Shown here: in pieces, positions 25,842 through 35,233 of the stretch
Layout of the letters: each line of letters begins with the position of its first letter
How positions within the stretch are numbered: position 1 is the stretch's first letter
Source of the DNA: Chamaesiphon sp. 341R_metabat_111
Lineage (GTDB): Bacteria > Cyanobacteriota > Cyanobacteriia > Cyanobacteriales > Chamaesiphonaceae
DNA: 58,913 nt
Assembly: GCA_025351825.1 (NCBI GenBank)
Contig: JANXVE010000136.1
Location: 1 to 58,913, forward strand
Direction of reading: 5' to 3'
Made by a program: the position numbers and the translations under genes
The notes under the pieces: generated by a model
What the model was told of the DNA's origin: nothing
What the model saw: the letters and a program-made list of their open reading frames with translations, nothing else
Databases searched by the model: none

Positions 25842-28800
25842 TTAAACAGTAGATGAGACAATCTGAAGAACTTCACCCTTGATCATCCGCTTCGCGGCAT
25901 CGAGGAGGGCTTCTTCCAGGTATGGTTTGATGAAGTAGCCACTGGCACCGAGCTGGGAAGCAATTTGACGATGCCTGTCGCTACCACGGGAGGTGAGCAT
26001 GGCAACTGGTACCTTGCTGAGGGCGGCATCTTTTTGGACGCGGGAGAGGAATTCCAATCCGTCCATGCGGGGCATCTCGATGTCGCAGAAGACGATATCG
26101 CAGGGTAGACCAGCGCGGAGCTTGTCCCAGGCTTCCTGGCCATCGCGGGCTTGTTCGACACGGTAGCCAGCTCGTTTGAAGGTGAGTGAGAGCAATTCTC
26201 GGACTGTGATCGAGTCATCAACGATCAGTACCATCGATTCGGGGAGCTGAACAGTCGAAGCGGCCATTTGAGTCGTCCAGTCAGCCGAGACTTGACGAGT
26301 CAGGATGCCTTTGGCGAGGTCGATTAGTTCCATTACATCTGCGATCGGAATGATCCGCCCATCCCCCATTACAGTAGCTCCAGCGATGCCTAGCGGCTTG
26401 GAGGCTGGCCCTTGGAGTGGTTTGATCGCGATTTCCTGGTCGCCGATAATTTTGTCTACTTGGACGGCGGTGAAGTTGCCATCACTGCGGAGAATCAAGA
26501 TGGAGACGAGATCGCTGTCATCTTCATTGGTGGTGTAGAAATTATTGCGCGGTAAGGGACGATTGAAATCCAGCAGCTCAGATAGCGGCTTGAACGGCAT
26601 CATTTCATCCCGCCAGAAGATGCACTGTTGACCGTCAGCATTCGTTTGAATTTGTTCGGGGCTGACATCTTGAGTATCTTCAATTCCATCCATTGGGAAG
26701 GCAATATTGCACTTGTTATTGACTGCAATTAGAGCTTTAGCGATACTCAGTGCTAATGGTAAACGAATGGTAAAAGTAGTGCCGACACCCAGTGTTGATT
26801 CGGTGGTAATCGTGCCTCGAATTTCGGTGATACTGGTACGGACAACATCCATGCCCACACCGCGCCCAGCCAATTCATCAGCTTCATCTTTGGTCGAGAA
26901 GCTAGGCAAGAACAGCAGATCGTAGATCTCTGGCTTGGACATTGTGGCGGCTTTTTGAGGAGTGATAATTCCCTTTTCAAGTGCCTTTTGCTTGACTCGC
27001 TCAGTATCAATTCCCGCACCATCATCGGAGATTGAAATGATTGTTTGGTTCCCTTGATGGAGGGCACGAATCATGATTTTGCCATCGGCTGGTTTACCCG
27101 CTGCTTGTCTGTCCGCGATCGATTCGATCCCGTGAGCGATCCCATTATTCACCATGTGAATTAGCGGATCGGTGAGACTTTCGAGAATCACTTTGTCGAT
27201 CAGGGTGTCGCGTCCTTCGACGGTGAGTTCTACTTGCTTGCCGTATTTCAGACCATTATCCCGTACACCCCGTTGCAGCCTGTCGGCGGTTTGGGCAAAG
27301 GGGATCATCCGTGATTTGGTCAAATCCTCTTGGAGCTGTCCGGTAATCTGACGCAGGGTGCGGGTGACTTCGGTACTACCATCGACGACGAACTCGATAT
27401 CCGCAGTTGACTCGCGGACTCGCACAGTCAACTCGATCATCTTTTGGGAGAGCAAGTGAATCGGCGTAAACTTGTCCATTTCGAGTGGATCGTATTCAAT
27501 CCCATTGCTATTTTCCTCACCACCAGATTGAGGGATGGAATTATTATTACTATTATTACTGTTGGCTTTTGACTGCTGACGACTGGCGATCAGGGAGTTT
27601 TCCATCAACGATCGCTCATACAGATCTTGCATCCGTTTACCCACATCATTGAGCTTTTGGACTTCGGAAAGCAGCTTTTCGACAAACTGGCGCATCCGAT
27701 TTTGGTCTTGCTCTAGGGTATTACGGTTGACGACGAGTTCCCCGACTAAGTTGTTGAGATTGTCCAGATGTCGGACGGACACCCGCATAGTTTGCTCGAA
27801 TGTCCGCGCTTGTTTCGCCGATTTACGATCGGTTGATTTTGGATTAGCAGTGCTATCTGCTGGACTGACGACTGTAGCAATAGTCGCAACTGCGGCAATG
27901 GCTGCACCAGCACCCATTAATGCATCCAGAGCGTCGAAATTAGGCTCAACAGCCGCTGCTGGAGCAGAATCGACCATCAGCGCGTCTAGGTCGTCAAACG
28001 TCGATCCAGGGGCAACTGAGCCGATATCGCCACTAAATAGTGCATCCAAATCGTCCATTTGGGCAAGATTTGATGCTGGTAGTTCCCCAAAGATATCTCC
28101 CAAATCGGTCAATTCAGTACTGGCGATGTCGGTGCTAATATCCCCTAGATCGAAGTCTAAATCAGACAAGTCCCCCAATCCCGCAGATGGCCAGTCAAGG
28201 TCTAAATCTAAGCCTAAACCTGCAAAATCATTACCAAGATTTAGATCTGTCAATGAATCCAGATTATTCGGACTAGCTAAATCCAGATCTGCGAACATAT
28301 CCACATCAGCAACTGGATCTAGAGCTAACATATCTGGCAAATTGAGATCTAAGTCAGCCAGAGGATCGTCGCCCAAAGCATCATTTCCAGCAGCGGCTAA
28401 ATCATCACTGAAAAGATCGAAATCGAAATCTGATAAATCAGCAACAGTAGCAGTTTCTATTGCTGGTTTATCACTGATATCATCAAAGTCAAAGTCTTCA
28501 AGACGATCGGCAATAGATGGAGTTACTTCAGCCTCGCTGAGGTTGCCAGTTAAAATTGAATTATCCGCGCCGAAGGCATCGAAGTCAAAGCCAGCTAAAT
28601 CATCATTATTAGGTGTTACTTCGGCTCCAGCCTCAACCGAATGGTCGATCGGGCTATCGGTTACGGTAGAGTCGTCTGGGCCGAAAGCATCAAAGTCAAA
28701 GCTAGCTAAATCATTATCGATCGAAGCGGTAATTCCTACTTCCATACTATCGAGTATGTCTAGCTCCAAATCTTGGAGATCGCCGATCCGATCTTGTTGG

Positions 28801-30665
28801 CTTGGACTCTCTCCTGGAGCATCGAGCCAGTTGCCTAATTCATCTGAAAGTTCACCAGAATCACTAGCAGATTCGATCGGTGCTGCTGACGGTTGAGGAC
28901 GATCTAGTTCTTCAAGGAAGAGAATATCTGAAGTTAATAAATTGCCATCTCCAGTTGAGGGTAAAGGATCGATAGGGTCCATCGAATCTAATAATTCCAT
29001 ACTAAACTCGTCTGATAAATCATCTAGACGATCGGATCCAGTAGTTACTTCAGATATTGTTGGTGGCAGTAAATCATCTAGCCCAATTTCTGGCTCAATT
29101 GTCGATGCTTGGAGGTCGAGCTGAAAGTTATTGGGTTCCATTTGATGCTCGATCGCTGGGATGTCAGTGAGGAGTGGATCGGCTACTGCTGGCCAGTTTT
29201 CAGGTGCGGCAACAGTGGGGAACAGCTCACTCATCGGCGGATCCAAGCTAAAGTCTGGAGCCGACAAATTGAGATCTAGATTCGATCCTAAATCTGGTTG
29301 AAATTGTCGGTCGGCAGGATCGAGATCTAGCCCCAGATCGATCGGTTGATGTTGAGCTGCGGCGAGTTTTGTATCCGACCAGAAATTAGGCATTTCGCCT
29401 TCATTAATTCCTTCAAAATCTGGAGAATAGAAGGTATCTTCATCATAATCAATCGAAATTGATTTTGGCTCATCTTCTACTAGATTAGCGATCGCAATCT
29501 CAGGTTGCAAGAACATCGAATCATTTAGATCTTTGAGCGGAAGTTCCTGCCCAAAGAAATCATCATCATCCATCCAGGTGCCCTCTGTGGGCATATCATC
29601 ACTGAGCATGTTCATGAAGTCATTCAGTTCCAATTCATCCGAACCAACTGCTAGTTCGGAGAAGGTGGCTCGATCGCTAAATAAATCGCTATTATCAAAA
29701 TCAAAAGATCCACCCGAGCTACTAATTGACGACACAACAGCAGGCTGTCGCTGTAAAATGATCGGATGATTATCTTTACCAATTAATTTTTGGGTAGTAT
29801 TGCCCTCCAAATTAGCATCATCCAATCCCCAGGTACCGATACTTTCTGGAACTAGTCGATCGGTAGTATTCTGCGGTGCGATCGAGTCAGCTAGATCGGG
29901 AGTAATACTAATAGCTTGATGTCGATCGGCTAAAATCAAAATCTGAGCTTGTTTAACGGCAGTCTCGATCGTCTCACCCAGTTTAGGCAGATGATTTGCT
30001 GGATTTGCTGTCGCCAATCGGCAAGCGGTAAATAGATTTGTCCATTCCAAGAACTCAAAGTTTTCGCCCAAGTTACCCAACTTTTGGCAAATCTGTTGAA
30101 TTTGGGTGCGAGTTTCAGGTCGATCTGATTGTGAGCACAGACTGACAATTTCAGCTAGTTTGCGCGTAACGTATTCACCAAAGACTTGCTCTAGCGCGGG
30201 ATCGCGGGCTAATGTCTGGTCGATTTCAGGGGCTAGAGTTGGCTCAGTCACAGACAGCAACTGTTGTAAATAGGATTTTAGCTCCTCAAAGACTGGATCG
30301 CCGATCGGATCGGGTGTATTGGGATCCTGGCGATAAGGATCCTTCGATACTTTCACTTCCTCAATTCCCGCGCGCAGAAATCTAAAGCTTTCGAGAAATA
30401 GCGATTGGAGCTGTTTATCAACCGCAATTTGCGGCTGTTCTTTGAGCAGCTTGAAATTGGCTTCAAATTGGTTGCCCACTTTCTGGACATCAGCTAGCCC
30501 TAGCATGGCGGCACTACCCTTGATCGAATGTGCCGCCCGAAACAGCTCCCGAATCAGCGCGGGCTGTTTGACTGTTTCGGGGAGATTGAGCAAGCCTTGC
30601 TCGATCGTATTTAAGTGTTCGACGGCTTCTTCTAAGAAGTAGCCCAGGATGCGATCGTGTTCCAT
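25842..30665 (-). CDS. hmpE: Giant CheA/PilL-type hybrid kinase of the Hmp pilus-taxis system
   Basis: A 1607-residue kinase. Hpt with phospho-His46 (AAHSIKGSAAML); a helical stretch to about 260; a very long acidic linker (about 270-970) full of near-repeats such as FDFDAFG and DLDLDL; P3 dimerisation helices (about 990-1060; VRHLDNLNNLVGELVVNRN); HATPase (DPLIHMVNNGIAHGIES, DDGAGID, GRGVGMDVVRTSI); CheW-like P5; and a C-terminal receiver (about 1478-1607) with the acceptor Asp in FCDIEMPRMDG. It matches PilL/HmpE, the kinase of the chemosensory system that steers type IV pili. The family usually has a shorter linker. Last gene of the operon, followed by an intrinsic terminator. Confidence 0.9.
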   Translation of the reverse strand: MEHDRILGYFLEEAVEHLNTIEQGLLNLPETVKQPALIRELFRAAHSIKGSAAMLGLADVQKVGNQFEANFKLLKEQPQIAVDKQLQSLFLESFRFLRAGIEEVKVSKDPYRQDPNTPDPIGDPVFEELKSYLQQLLSVTEPTLAPEIDQTLARDPALEQVFGEYVTRKLAEIVSLCSQSDRPETRTQIQQICQKLGNLGENFEFLEWTNLFTACRLATANPANHLPKLGETIETAVKQAQILILADRHQAISITPDLADSIAPQNTTDRLVPESIGTWGLDDANLEGNTTQKLIGKDNHPIILQRQPAVVSSISSSGGSFDFDNSDLFSDRATFSELAVGSDELELNDFMNMLSDDMPTEGTWMDDDDFFGQELPLKDLNDSMFLQPEIAIANLVEDEPKSISIDYDEDTFYSPDFEGINEGEMPNFWSDTKLAAAQHQPIDLGLDLDPADRQFQPDLGSNLDLNLSAPDFSLDPPMSELFPTVAAPENWPAVADPLLTDIPAIEHQMEPNNFQLDLQASTIEPEIGLDDLLPPTISEVTTGSDRLDDLSDEFSMELLDSMDPIDPLPSTGDGNLLTSDILFLEELDRPQPSAAPIESASDSGELSDELGNWLDAPGESPSQQDRIGDLQDLELDILDSMEVGITASIDNDLASFDFDAFGPDDSTVTDSPIDHSVEAGAEVTPNNDDLAGFDFDAFGADNSILTGNLSEAEVTPSIADRLEDFDFDDISDKPAIETATVADLSDFDFDLFSDDLAAAGNDALGDDPLADLDLNLPDMLALDPVADVDMFADLDLASPNNLDSLTDLNLGNDFAGLGLDLDLDWPSAGLGDLSDLDFDLGDISTDIASTELTDLGDIFGELPASNLAQMDDLDALFSGDIGSVAPGSTFDDLDALMVDSAPAAAVEPNFDALDALMGAGAAIAAVATIATVVSPADSTANPKSTDRKSAKQARTFEQTMRVSVRHLDNLNNLVGELVVNRNTLEQDQNRMRQFVEKLLSEVQKLNDVGKRMQDLYERSLMENSLIASRQQSKANSNNSNNNSIPQSGGEENSNGIEYDPLEMDKFTPIHLLSQKMIELTVRVRESTADIEFVVDGSTEVTRTLRQITGQLQEDLTKSRMIPFAQTADRLQRGVRDNGLKYGKQVELTVEGRDTLIDKVILESLTDPLIHMVNNGIAHGIESIADRQAAGKPADGKIMIRALHQGNQTIISISDDGAGIDTERVKQKALEKGIITPQKAATMSKPEIYDLLFLPSFSTKDEADELAGRGVGMDVVRTSITEIRGTITTESTLGVGTTFTIRLPLALSIAKALIAVNNKCNIAFPMDGIEDTQDVSPEQIQTNADGQQCIFWRDEMMPFKPLSELLDFNRPLPRNNFYTTNEDDSDLVSILILRSDGNFTAVQVDKIIGDQEIAIKPLQGPASKPLGIAGATVMGDGRIIPIADVMELIDLAKGILTRQVSADWTTQMAASTVQLPESMVLIVDDSITVRELLSLTFKRAGYRVEQARDGQEAWDKLRAGLPCDIVFCDIEMPRMDGLEFLSRVQKDAALSKVPVAMLTSRGSDRHRQIASQLGASGYFIKPYLEEALLDAAKRMIKGEVLQIVSSTV

Positions 30666-30828
30666 AACTAGGGATTGGTGAATAGGATTAGGGGGGAGAG
30701 GCTTTAGGGACTAGGCTTTAGGTATTAGGTGTTAGGCTTTAGGGTCAAATTGGAGGTTGAGGGATTAGGCATTACTAAAGACGCTTGCCTCATCAAAACC
30801 TAAAGCCTAAAGTCTAAAGCCCAAAGCC
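30666..30828. repeat. Intergenic (TAAAGCC)n heptamer hairpin, copy 3
   Basis: GGCTTTAGG/TTAGGCTTTAGGG units (30699-30745) face CCTAAAGCCTAAAGTC units (30799-30828). Geometry is as in copies 1 and 2: one arm near a start codon, the other at the stop of the upstream gene. Nothing else is seen in these 163 bases. Confidence 0.8.
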
Positions 30829-33654
30829 TTACTCCACTTTGAATCGTTCGACATAAGTAAGTAGATTCCGTGCAACAACCACGAGGTTTTCGAGGGAAGA
30901 AGATACCTTCTGGGCTTCTTGGGAAGTTGACTGGGCTTGAATCTCGACGGATTGCATAACTTCAGTAACTGCTTTGGAGGTTTCCCGTTGCTCGATCGTA
31001 TCGGTGGTAATCGATCGCACCAGGGCATCGATCCGGCTAGATACTTGAATAATGTCATCGAGCGATCGTTTGGCTTCTTCTGCTAGTTTGGTACCAGCGA
31101 TAACTTGCTGGGTTCCTTGCTCCATCGCCGCCATTACCGAACCAGTTTCACTTTGAATCTGGAGTACGATCTGCTCGATTTCTTTGAGAGCTTTCGCACT
31201 TCTGTCGGCTAGCTGCCGGACTTCATCAGCTACAATTGCAAATCCCTTACCAGATTCACCTGCCCGAGCCGCCTCGATACTGGCATTGAGGGCGAGTAAG
31301 TTGGTACGTGAGGCAATCTGGGAGATCACCGAGACGATTTGGGAAATCTGCTGGGAAGATTCCGCCAATCGCTTGACTTTTCGCGTACTTTCTGCTACTG
31401 TTTCCCGAATCTCCTGAATACCTGCTACCGTCCGTTCTACCGCTTCACCACCGCGTAGGGCGGTTGCTGATGCTGTGCGGGCTACTTCTTCCGATTCCCG
31501 CGCACTTTCGGCTACCCGTTTGATCGAGGCAGTCATCATTTGGACGGAGTTTACCGTTACAGCGAGTTCTTCGGCTTGGCTGAGGGCATCGGAGGACAGT
31601 CGTCTTGCAAACGCTTCACTCTCCGTCGAACCTTGGTTTACCTGGACTGCCGCAACCTGTACCTGCTGTACAATCTGGCGAAGACTATCGATCGTCAGGT
31701 TAAACGAGTCAGCTACCGCACCGAGTACGTCAGCAGTAACTTCCGCCTTCACGGTCAGATCTCCCCGTGCCGCGCCCTCTACATCATCGAGCAGGCGGAT
31801 TACTTGGCGTTGGAGTTCATCCTTGGCTAGTTCCATGTCGCGGGCTTTGCGTTGGGCTTCCGAGTTGCTAGTTACTACTGATTGTAGCATATAGTTGAAG
31901 GATGAAGACAGTGTGCCCAATTCATCCTGGGAAGATACCGTCGCGCGAGCGGACATATTGCCCTGTGAGACTTGCTCAAAATTGGATTGGAGATCTCTGA
32001 CACTGCGCGTTACTTGCTTGGTGTAGCGTCCAGTCAGGATGCGGGTAATGCCAAAGCTAGTCAGACCACCGACGACCATCATGATCAGTCCGGCTCGTTG
32101 AATTGGGTCACGTGCGGCCTTATCTTTACCTTCGAGTGTCAAGCTACAGCCGAAAGTGACTCCAGCGATCGCGATCGCCGCACCGATGCCTGCCGCACCA
32201 GAAATCAACCACTGCTTCTTCTGGAATGAAGCATTTTCAAATGGTGCCAAGACTCCACCGATAGATTTTTCGCTGTTCATTTGAGTATTTTCATCCCGAT
32301 AGATGTCACTATCCATTGATGACTGAGGCATTTTGATGCCAGAAACCGACACCCCATTAATAAATGTCGAGCTATCATCAAACATCGCTGAAGACTTGGG
32401 GCCATCAACTGAAGATCGATCGGGTGGTGCTAGGAAATTGTCTGGTAGATCGAAGAATCCAGATTGGGTGCCGCCACTATCAGCAGCCGGAGACAGCTTG
32501 ACAGGCGATGGTAGTGGATTAGATTGAGCGGCAAAACCATCATTAAAGGTGCTCGGTCCACCAAAGTTCATGAAGTCGTTGGTTGCTTCATTATGATTAT
32601 CATCGAATGTACTAGCATTCCTAGCATTGATGACAACATCATTATTCATCCAATTCATCTGCTCGGCAGACTGATTGGTTGGTGGCCAAGCTTGGGGTAG
32701 GGCACCACTAATCTCATTGAGTGCGTCCGAGATATCGGCAACTGAAAAGCCCGAATTGGGGCGATTTGTGTCGCTAAAAATATCATCATCTGAGGTACTA
32801 GCGAAAATCATCGTTGGTCGATCGGCTGGATCGACATCGGCAACTTTGGGTTGCGGTGCTGGTGACTCGGCAGCAGCGACAGGAGATTCATCTCGATCTG
32901 GCTCGAAGCTCGCAAACGCCCGCTGCGCGGCTGGGGAGATATTGAAAAAGCCAGTATCATCGCCTACTGCGGTTTTCTCTTCAGCCGATAAAGTTTGCAG
33001 CAGTCCCGTATCAGGACTGCCAGTTGGATCGCCCTCTGTTTGAGTGTACCCAAAAGCAAAAGCGTCAGTCAGGGTTTCTTGCTCGTTATTGTGGAACCCA
33101 GTGGCGACATTGGCGCGAGACTGTTGTGAGTGCCCCCCAGAATTTGACCCCTCCGAAAAGAAGTCTGTGGCTTGGCTCGGAAATAGCTGCCCCGACATAT
33201 CGACATTGAAACTGAGTGCCGCTAGATCGAAATCTTCATCAGCAGTCAGATCTTCTGGCTGTCTCCAGGTCATTAGTTCAGCCGGATCGGCCGTAGTTTC
33301 GCGATAATGTCCGCCGGAATCGCCGCTGCCAAACTGTTGTTTGTCGATTCGCTCTCCAGCTTGACTCAGGCAAGAATTGGCATATTCCAAACCACTATTG
33401 GCGAACTGAAGAAATTCAGCATCGGTGGAAATAGTGAGGACATATTCATACTCTTTTTTACCGACTTCATACTGGTACAAACCATAGCAGTAGATGTGTC
33501 CCCGCAGTAGCCTGACACTCGGATCGTCGTGAAATTTGTTCACTAAGCTATCGATAATTGTTGCTGCTTTTTCATAGTTGCCTTGTAAATAAGCAGCTTC
33601 AGCTAATTGATATTCTTGGGTATAGTCTTGGGTGTAATCAGAATTGGAAATCAT
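30829..33654 (-). CDS. hmpD: MCP of the Hmp/PilJ type with N-terminal TPR region
   Basis: A 941-residue receptor. The N-terminal about 110 residues look TPR-like ([27 protein letters not shown]...[27 protein letters not shown]) and are cytosolic. Residues 115-470 are low-complexity and acidic. Two close hydrophobic segments (about 478-503 and 518-545) form a hairpin with almost no periplasmic part, followed by HAMP-like segments and an MCP signalling domain with tip [19 protein letters not shown]. With no external sensor, it probably reports internal or membrane state. PilJ-like proteins of this layout are known from cyanobacterial Hmp/Ptx loci. ATG start at 33654. Confidence 0.88.
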   Translation of the reverse strand: MISNSDYTQDYTQEYQLAEAAYLQGNYEKAATIIDSLVNKFHDDPSVRLLRGHIYCYGLYQYEVGKKEYEYVLTISTDAEFLQFANSGLEYANSCLSQAGERIDKQQFGSGDSGGHYRETTADPAELMTWRQPEDLTADEDFDLAALSFNVDMSGQLFPSQATDFFSEGSNSGGHSQQSRANVATGFHNNEQETLTDAFAFGYTQTEGDPTGSPDTGLLQTLSAEEKTAVGDDTGFFNISPAAQRAFASFEPDRDESPVAAAESPAPQPKVADVDPADRPTMIFASTSDDDIFSDTNRPNSGFSVADISDALNEISGALPQAWPPTNQSAEQMNWMNNDVVINARNASTFDDNHNEATNDFMNFGGPSTFNDGFAAQSNPLPSPVKLSPAADSGGTQSGFFDLPDNFLAPPDRSSVDGPKSSAMFDDSSTFINGVSVSGIKMPQSSMDSDIYRDENTQMNSEKSIGGVLAPFENASFQKKQWLISGAAGIGAAIAIAGVTFGCSLTLEGKDKAARDPIQRAGLIMMVVGGLTSFGITRILTGRYTKQVTRSVRDLQSNFEQVSQGNMSARATVSSQDELGTLSSSFNYMLQSVVTSNSEAQRKARDMELAKDELQRQVIRLLDDVEGAARGDLTVKAEVTADVLGAVADSFNLTIDSLRQIVQQVQVAAVQVNQGSTESEAFARRLSSDALSQAEELAVTVNSVQMMTASIKRVAESARESEEVARTASATALRGGEAVERTVAGIQEIRETVAESTRKVKRLAESSQQISQIVSVISQIASRTNLLALNASIEAARAGESGKGFAIVADEVRQLADRSAKALKEIEQIVLQIQSETGSVMAAMEQGTQQVIAGTKLAEEAKRSLDDIIQVSSRIDALVRSITTDTIEQRETSKAVTEVMQSVEIQAQSTSQEAQKVSSSLENLVVVARNLLTYVERFKVE

Positions 33655-33722
33655 GTTAGTTCTGTGTCAATAACGAGCTATGTTTATGAATCGGGTATTT
33701 TTTATAAGCTTTAATTTAATTG

Positions 33723-34247
33723 TTAGATAGTCCAGTGAGTAGAGCGCAGAACTGCTACTCGATCGAGCAATCGTAGCTCTAGAGTGTCCGATCCAGATAC
33801 GGCATAAACGCCTTTGATAAAGGGTTTCATTTCCGTTGGAATCTCCCGCTCGGCGGCGAGATTTTGGTTGACATTCAACCATTCGGTATTCGCTACTGTG
33901 TGGATGGCAAAGCCCATCACTAGTTCTTGGTCCTCTACAATCAGAATCGAGATTTCACTGATATCGGTATTTACCAGTACTTTGTCGCCGAGAAACTGGC
34001 CCAAATCTGCAACCCAAATTACTTGACCGCGCCAATTATATGTGCCCAAGAAAAAGGGTGAGGCATTGGGAATCGGCGTAATTCGATCGAGATAAACTGA
34101 CATCACCTCGCGGACTCCAGCAGCAGCGATCGCAAACTCATTACCGGAAGGAACGTCAAACCGCAAACACAATTCGCCCTCGCGACTACCAACTACTTCA
34201 ACCGGATTCGGTGTATCGTCAGTCAAAAAATCTAAATTAAGTACCAT
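33723..34247 (-). CDS. hmpC: CheW-domain adaptor of the Hmp system
   Basis: A 174-residue single CheW domain (LCLRFDVPSGNEFAIAAAGVREVM, FFLGTYNWRGQVIWVADLGQFLG with the NWRG hallmark, and FIKGVYAVSGSDTLELRLLD). It should link the TPR-MCP to the giant CheA. The N-terminal 25 residues precede the fold. It starts 5 bases after the CheY stop, so the two are translationally coupled, and is followed after 68 bases by the MCP gene. Named by position in the operon; the equivalent in other nomenclature is PilI. Confidence 0.88.
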   Translation of the reverse strand: MVLNLDFLTDDTPNPVEVVGSREGELCLRFDVPSGNEFAIAAAGVREVMSVYLDRITPIPNASPFFLGTYNWRGQVIWVADLGQFLGDKVLVNTDISEISILIVEDQELVMGFAIHTVANTEWLNVNQNLAAEREIPTEMKPFIKGVYAVSGSDTLELRLLDRVAVLRSTHWTI

Positions 34248-34252
34248 TAGAC

Positions 34253-34618
34253 CTAGCCCCGCAATAGCTGTTTGATGGTGGTGAGTAGTTCGACTGGCTC
34301 GAATGGCTTACAGACGTAAGCATCGGCACCCTGTCGCATCCCCCAGTGTTTATCAAAATCCTCACTTTTAGAACTGCACAGGATTACGGGCACATCTTGA
34401 GTTTTGGGGTCGGATTTGAGTTTGCGACAAACTTCATAGCCATTCATCTTGGGCATAACCACATCGAGGACTACGATGTCTGGAATGATTTCCAGAGCAA
34501 CTGCGATCGCTTGTTCGCCATCCATAGCGACATTTACGGTCATCCCACTAGCTTGGAGTAGCTCTTTGATCATTTCCCGCTGCGCGGTACTATCATCGAC
34601 AACCAGAACTGTTTTCAT
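34253..34618 (-). CDS. hmpB: CheY-type response regulator of the Hmp system
   Basis: A 121-residue single receiver domain with all active-site residues: Asp8/Asp9 (VVDDS), phosphoacceptor Asp52 (IVVLDVVMPKMNG), Ser at about 81 (LCSSKS) and Lys at about 104 (VCKPFEP). This is the PilH/HmpB member, which accepts phosphate from the CheA. It is the first gene of the operon, coupled to cheW. A PATAN-REC (HmpA) gene normally precedes it, but here the upstream 615 bases are non-coding. ATG start. Confidence 0.9.
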   Translation of the reverse strand: MKTVLVVDDSTAQREMIKELLQASGMTVNVAMDGEQAIAVALEIIPDIVVLDVVMPKMNGYEVCRKLKSDPKTQDVPVILCSSKSEDFDKHWGMRQGADAYVCKPFEPVELLTTIKQLLRG

Positions 34619-35233
34619 ATATCTGCTAATTAATGGGGTAAATGGACACGAGGACAGAAGACATTGAGAATATAAACCGACGATCTCTAAAGGTCATAAA
34701 TAGGTTTCATAGCTAATAATTATAAGAAGATTATCCTAAACTAGATATGTAATGACCAGACATAGCGGCTTTGAGCGACTTTGCTATTCTTACTCCTTAA
34801 GTAAAATTACTGGCGGAAGTGAGTTAGATCGGCGGCTGATTGGCGATTTGCTGGGCACTAGATGTTGACGATCCGTTTGTGTCCGCTACATTCAGTTTTC
34901 CCACACAACCACTAATTTGTTTCATAATTTTCAAGATCGATCGAAAATTTCTGCGAATTTCATACTGATAACAGTCGATCGTGGATGTATATATGGTTGT
35001 GAGTGACAGTCACAGTTACTCTAGGCAATCTTGGCGACTCACCATCTTGGCAACAACAGACTGAGAATTGATGAGGTTTTATGCTGATGGCAGTTGAAAG
35101 TTGATGTATATATGGTTGTGGAGACAACTACTCCAACTCACTGTTTGCTCAGATTTATAATATGGACTAACTAATCCCTTGTCTGTATGCTCGGCAAGAC
35201 CTAAATTTATTTGTATCAAAAGGAAATATTAAT
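34619..35233. promoter_or_regulatory. Divergent control region between the hmp operon and hmpF
   Basis: A 615-base A/T-rich gap. It contains an 18-base direct repeat GATGTATATATGGTTGTG at 34984-35001 and 35103-35120, each preceded by a similar CTGATrrCAGTyGA stretch, 119 bases apart. TATAAT at 35156-35161 is a possible -10 box for hmpF. The start of hmpF (GTG 35234) is supported by AAAGGAAAT about nine bases upstream. No gene is seen. Confidence 0.55.

Noticed and set aside
27649-28896. Long plus-strand open frame (415 residues) opposite hmpE
   Set aside because: It is the antisense shadow of the acidic Asp/Leu-rich linker; its Ser/Lys-rich translation has no domain and no ribosome site.
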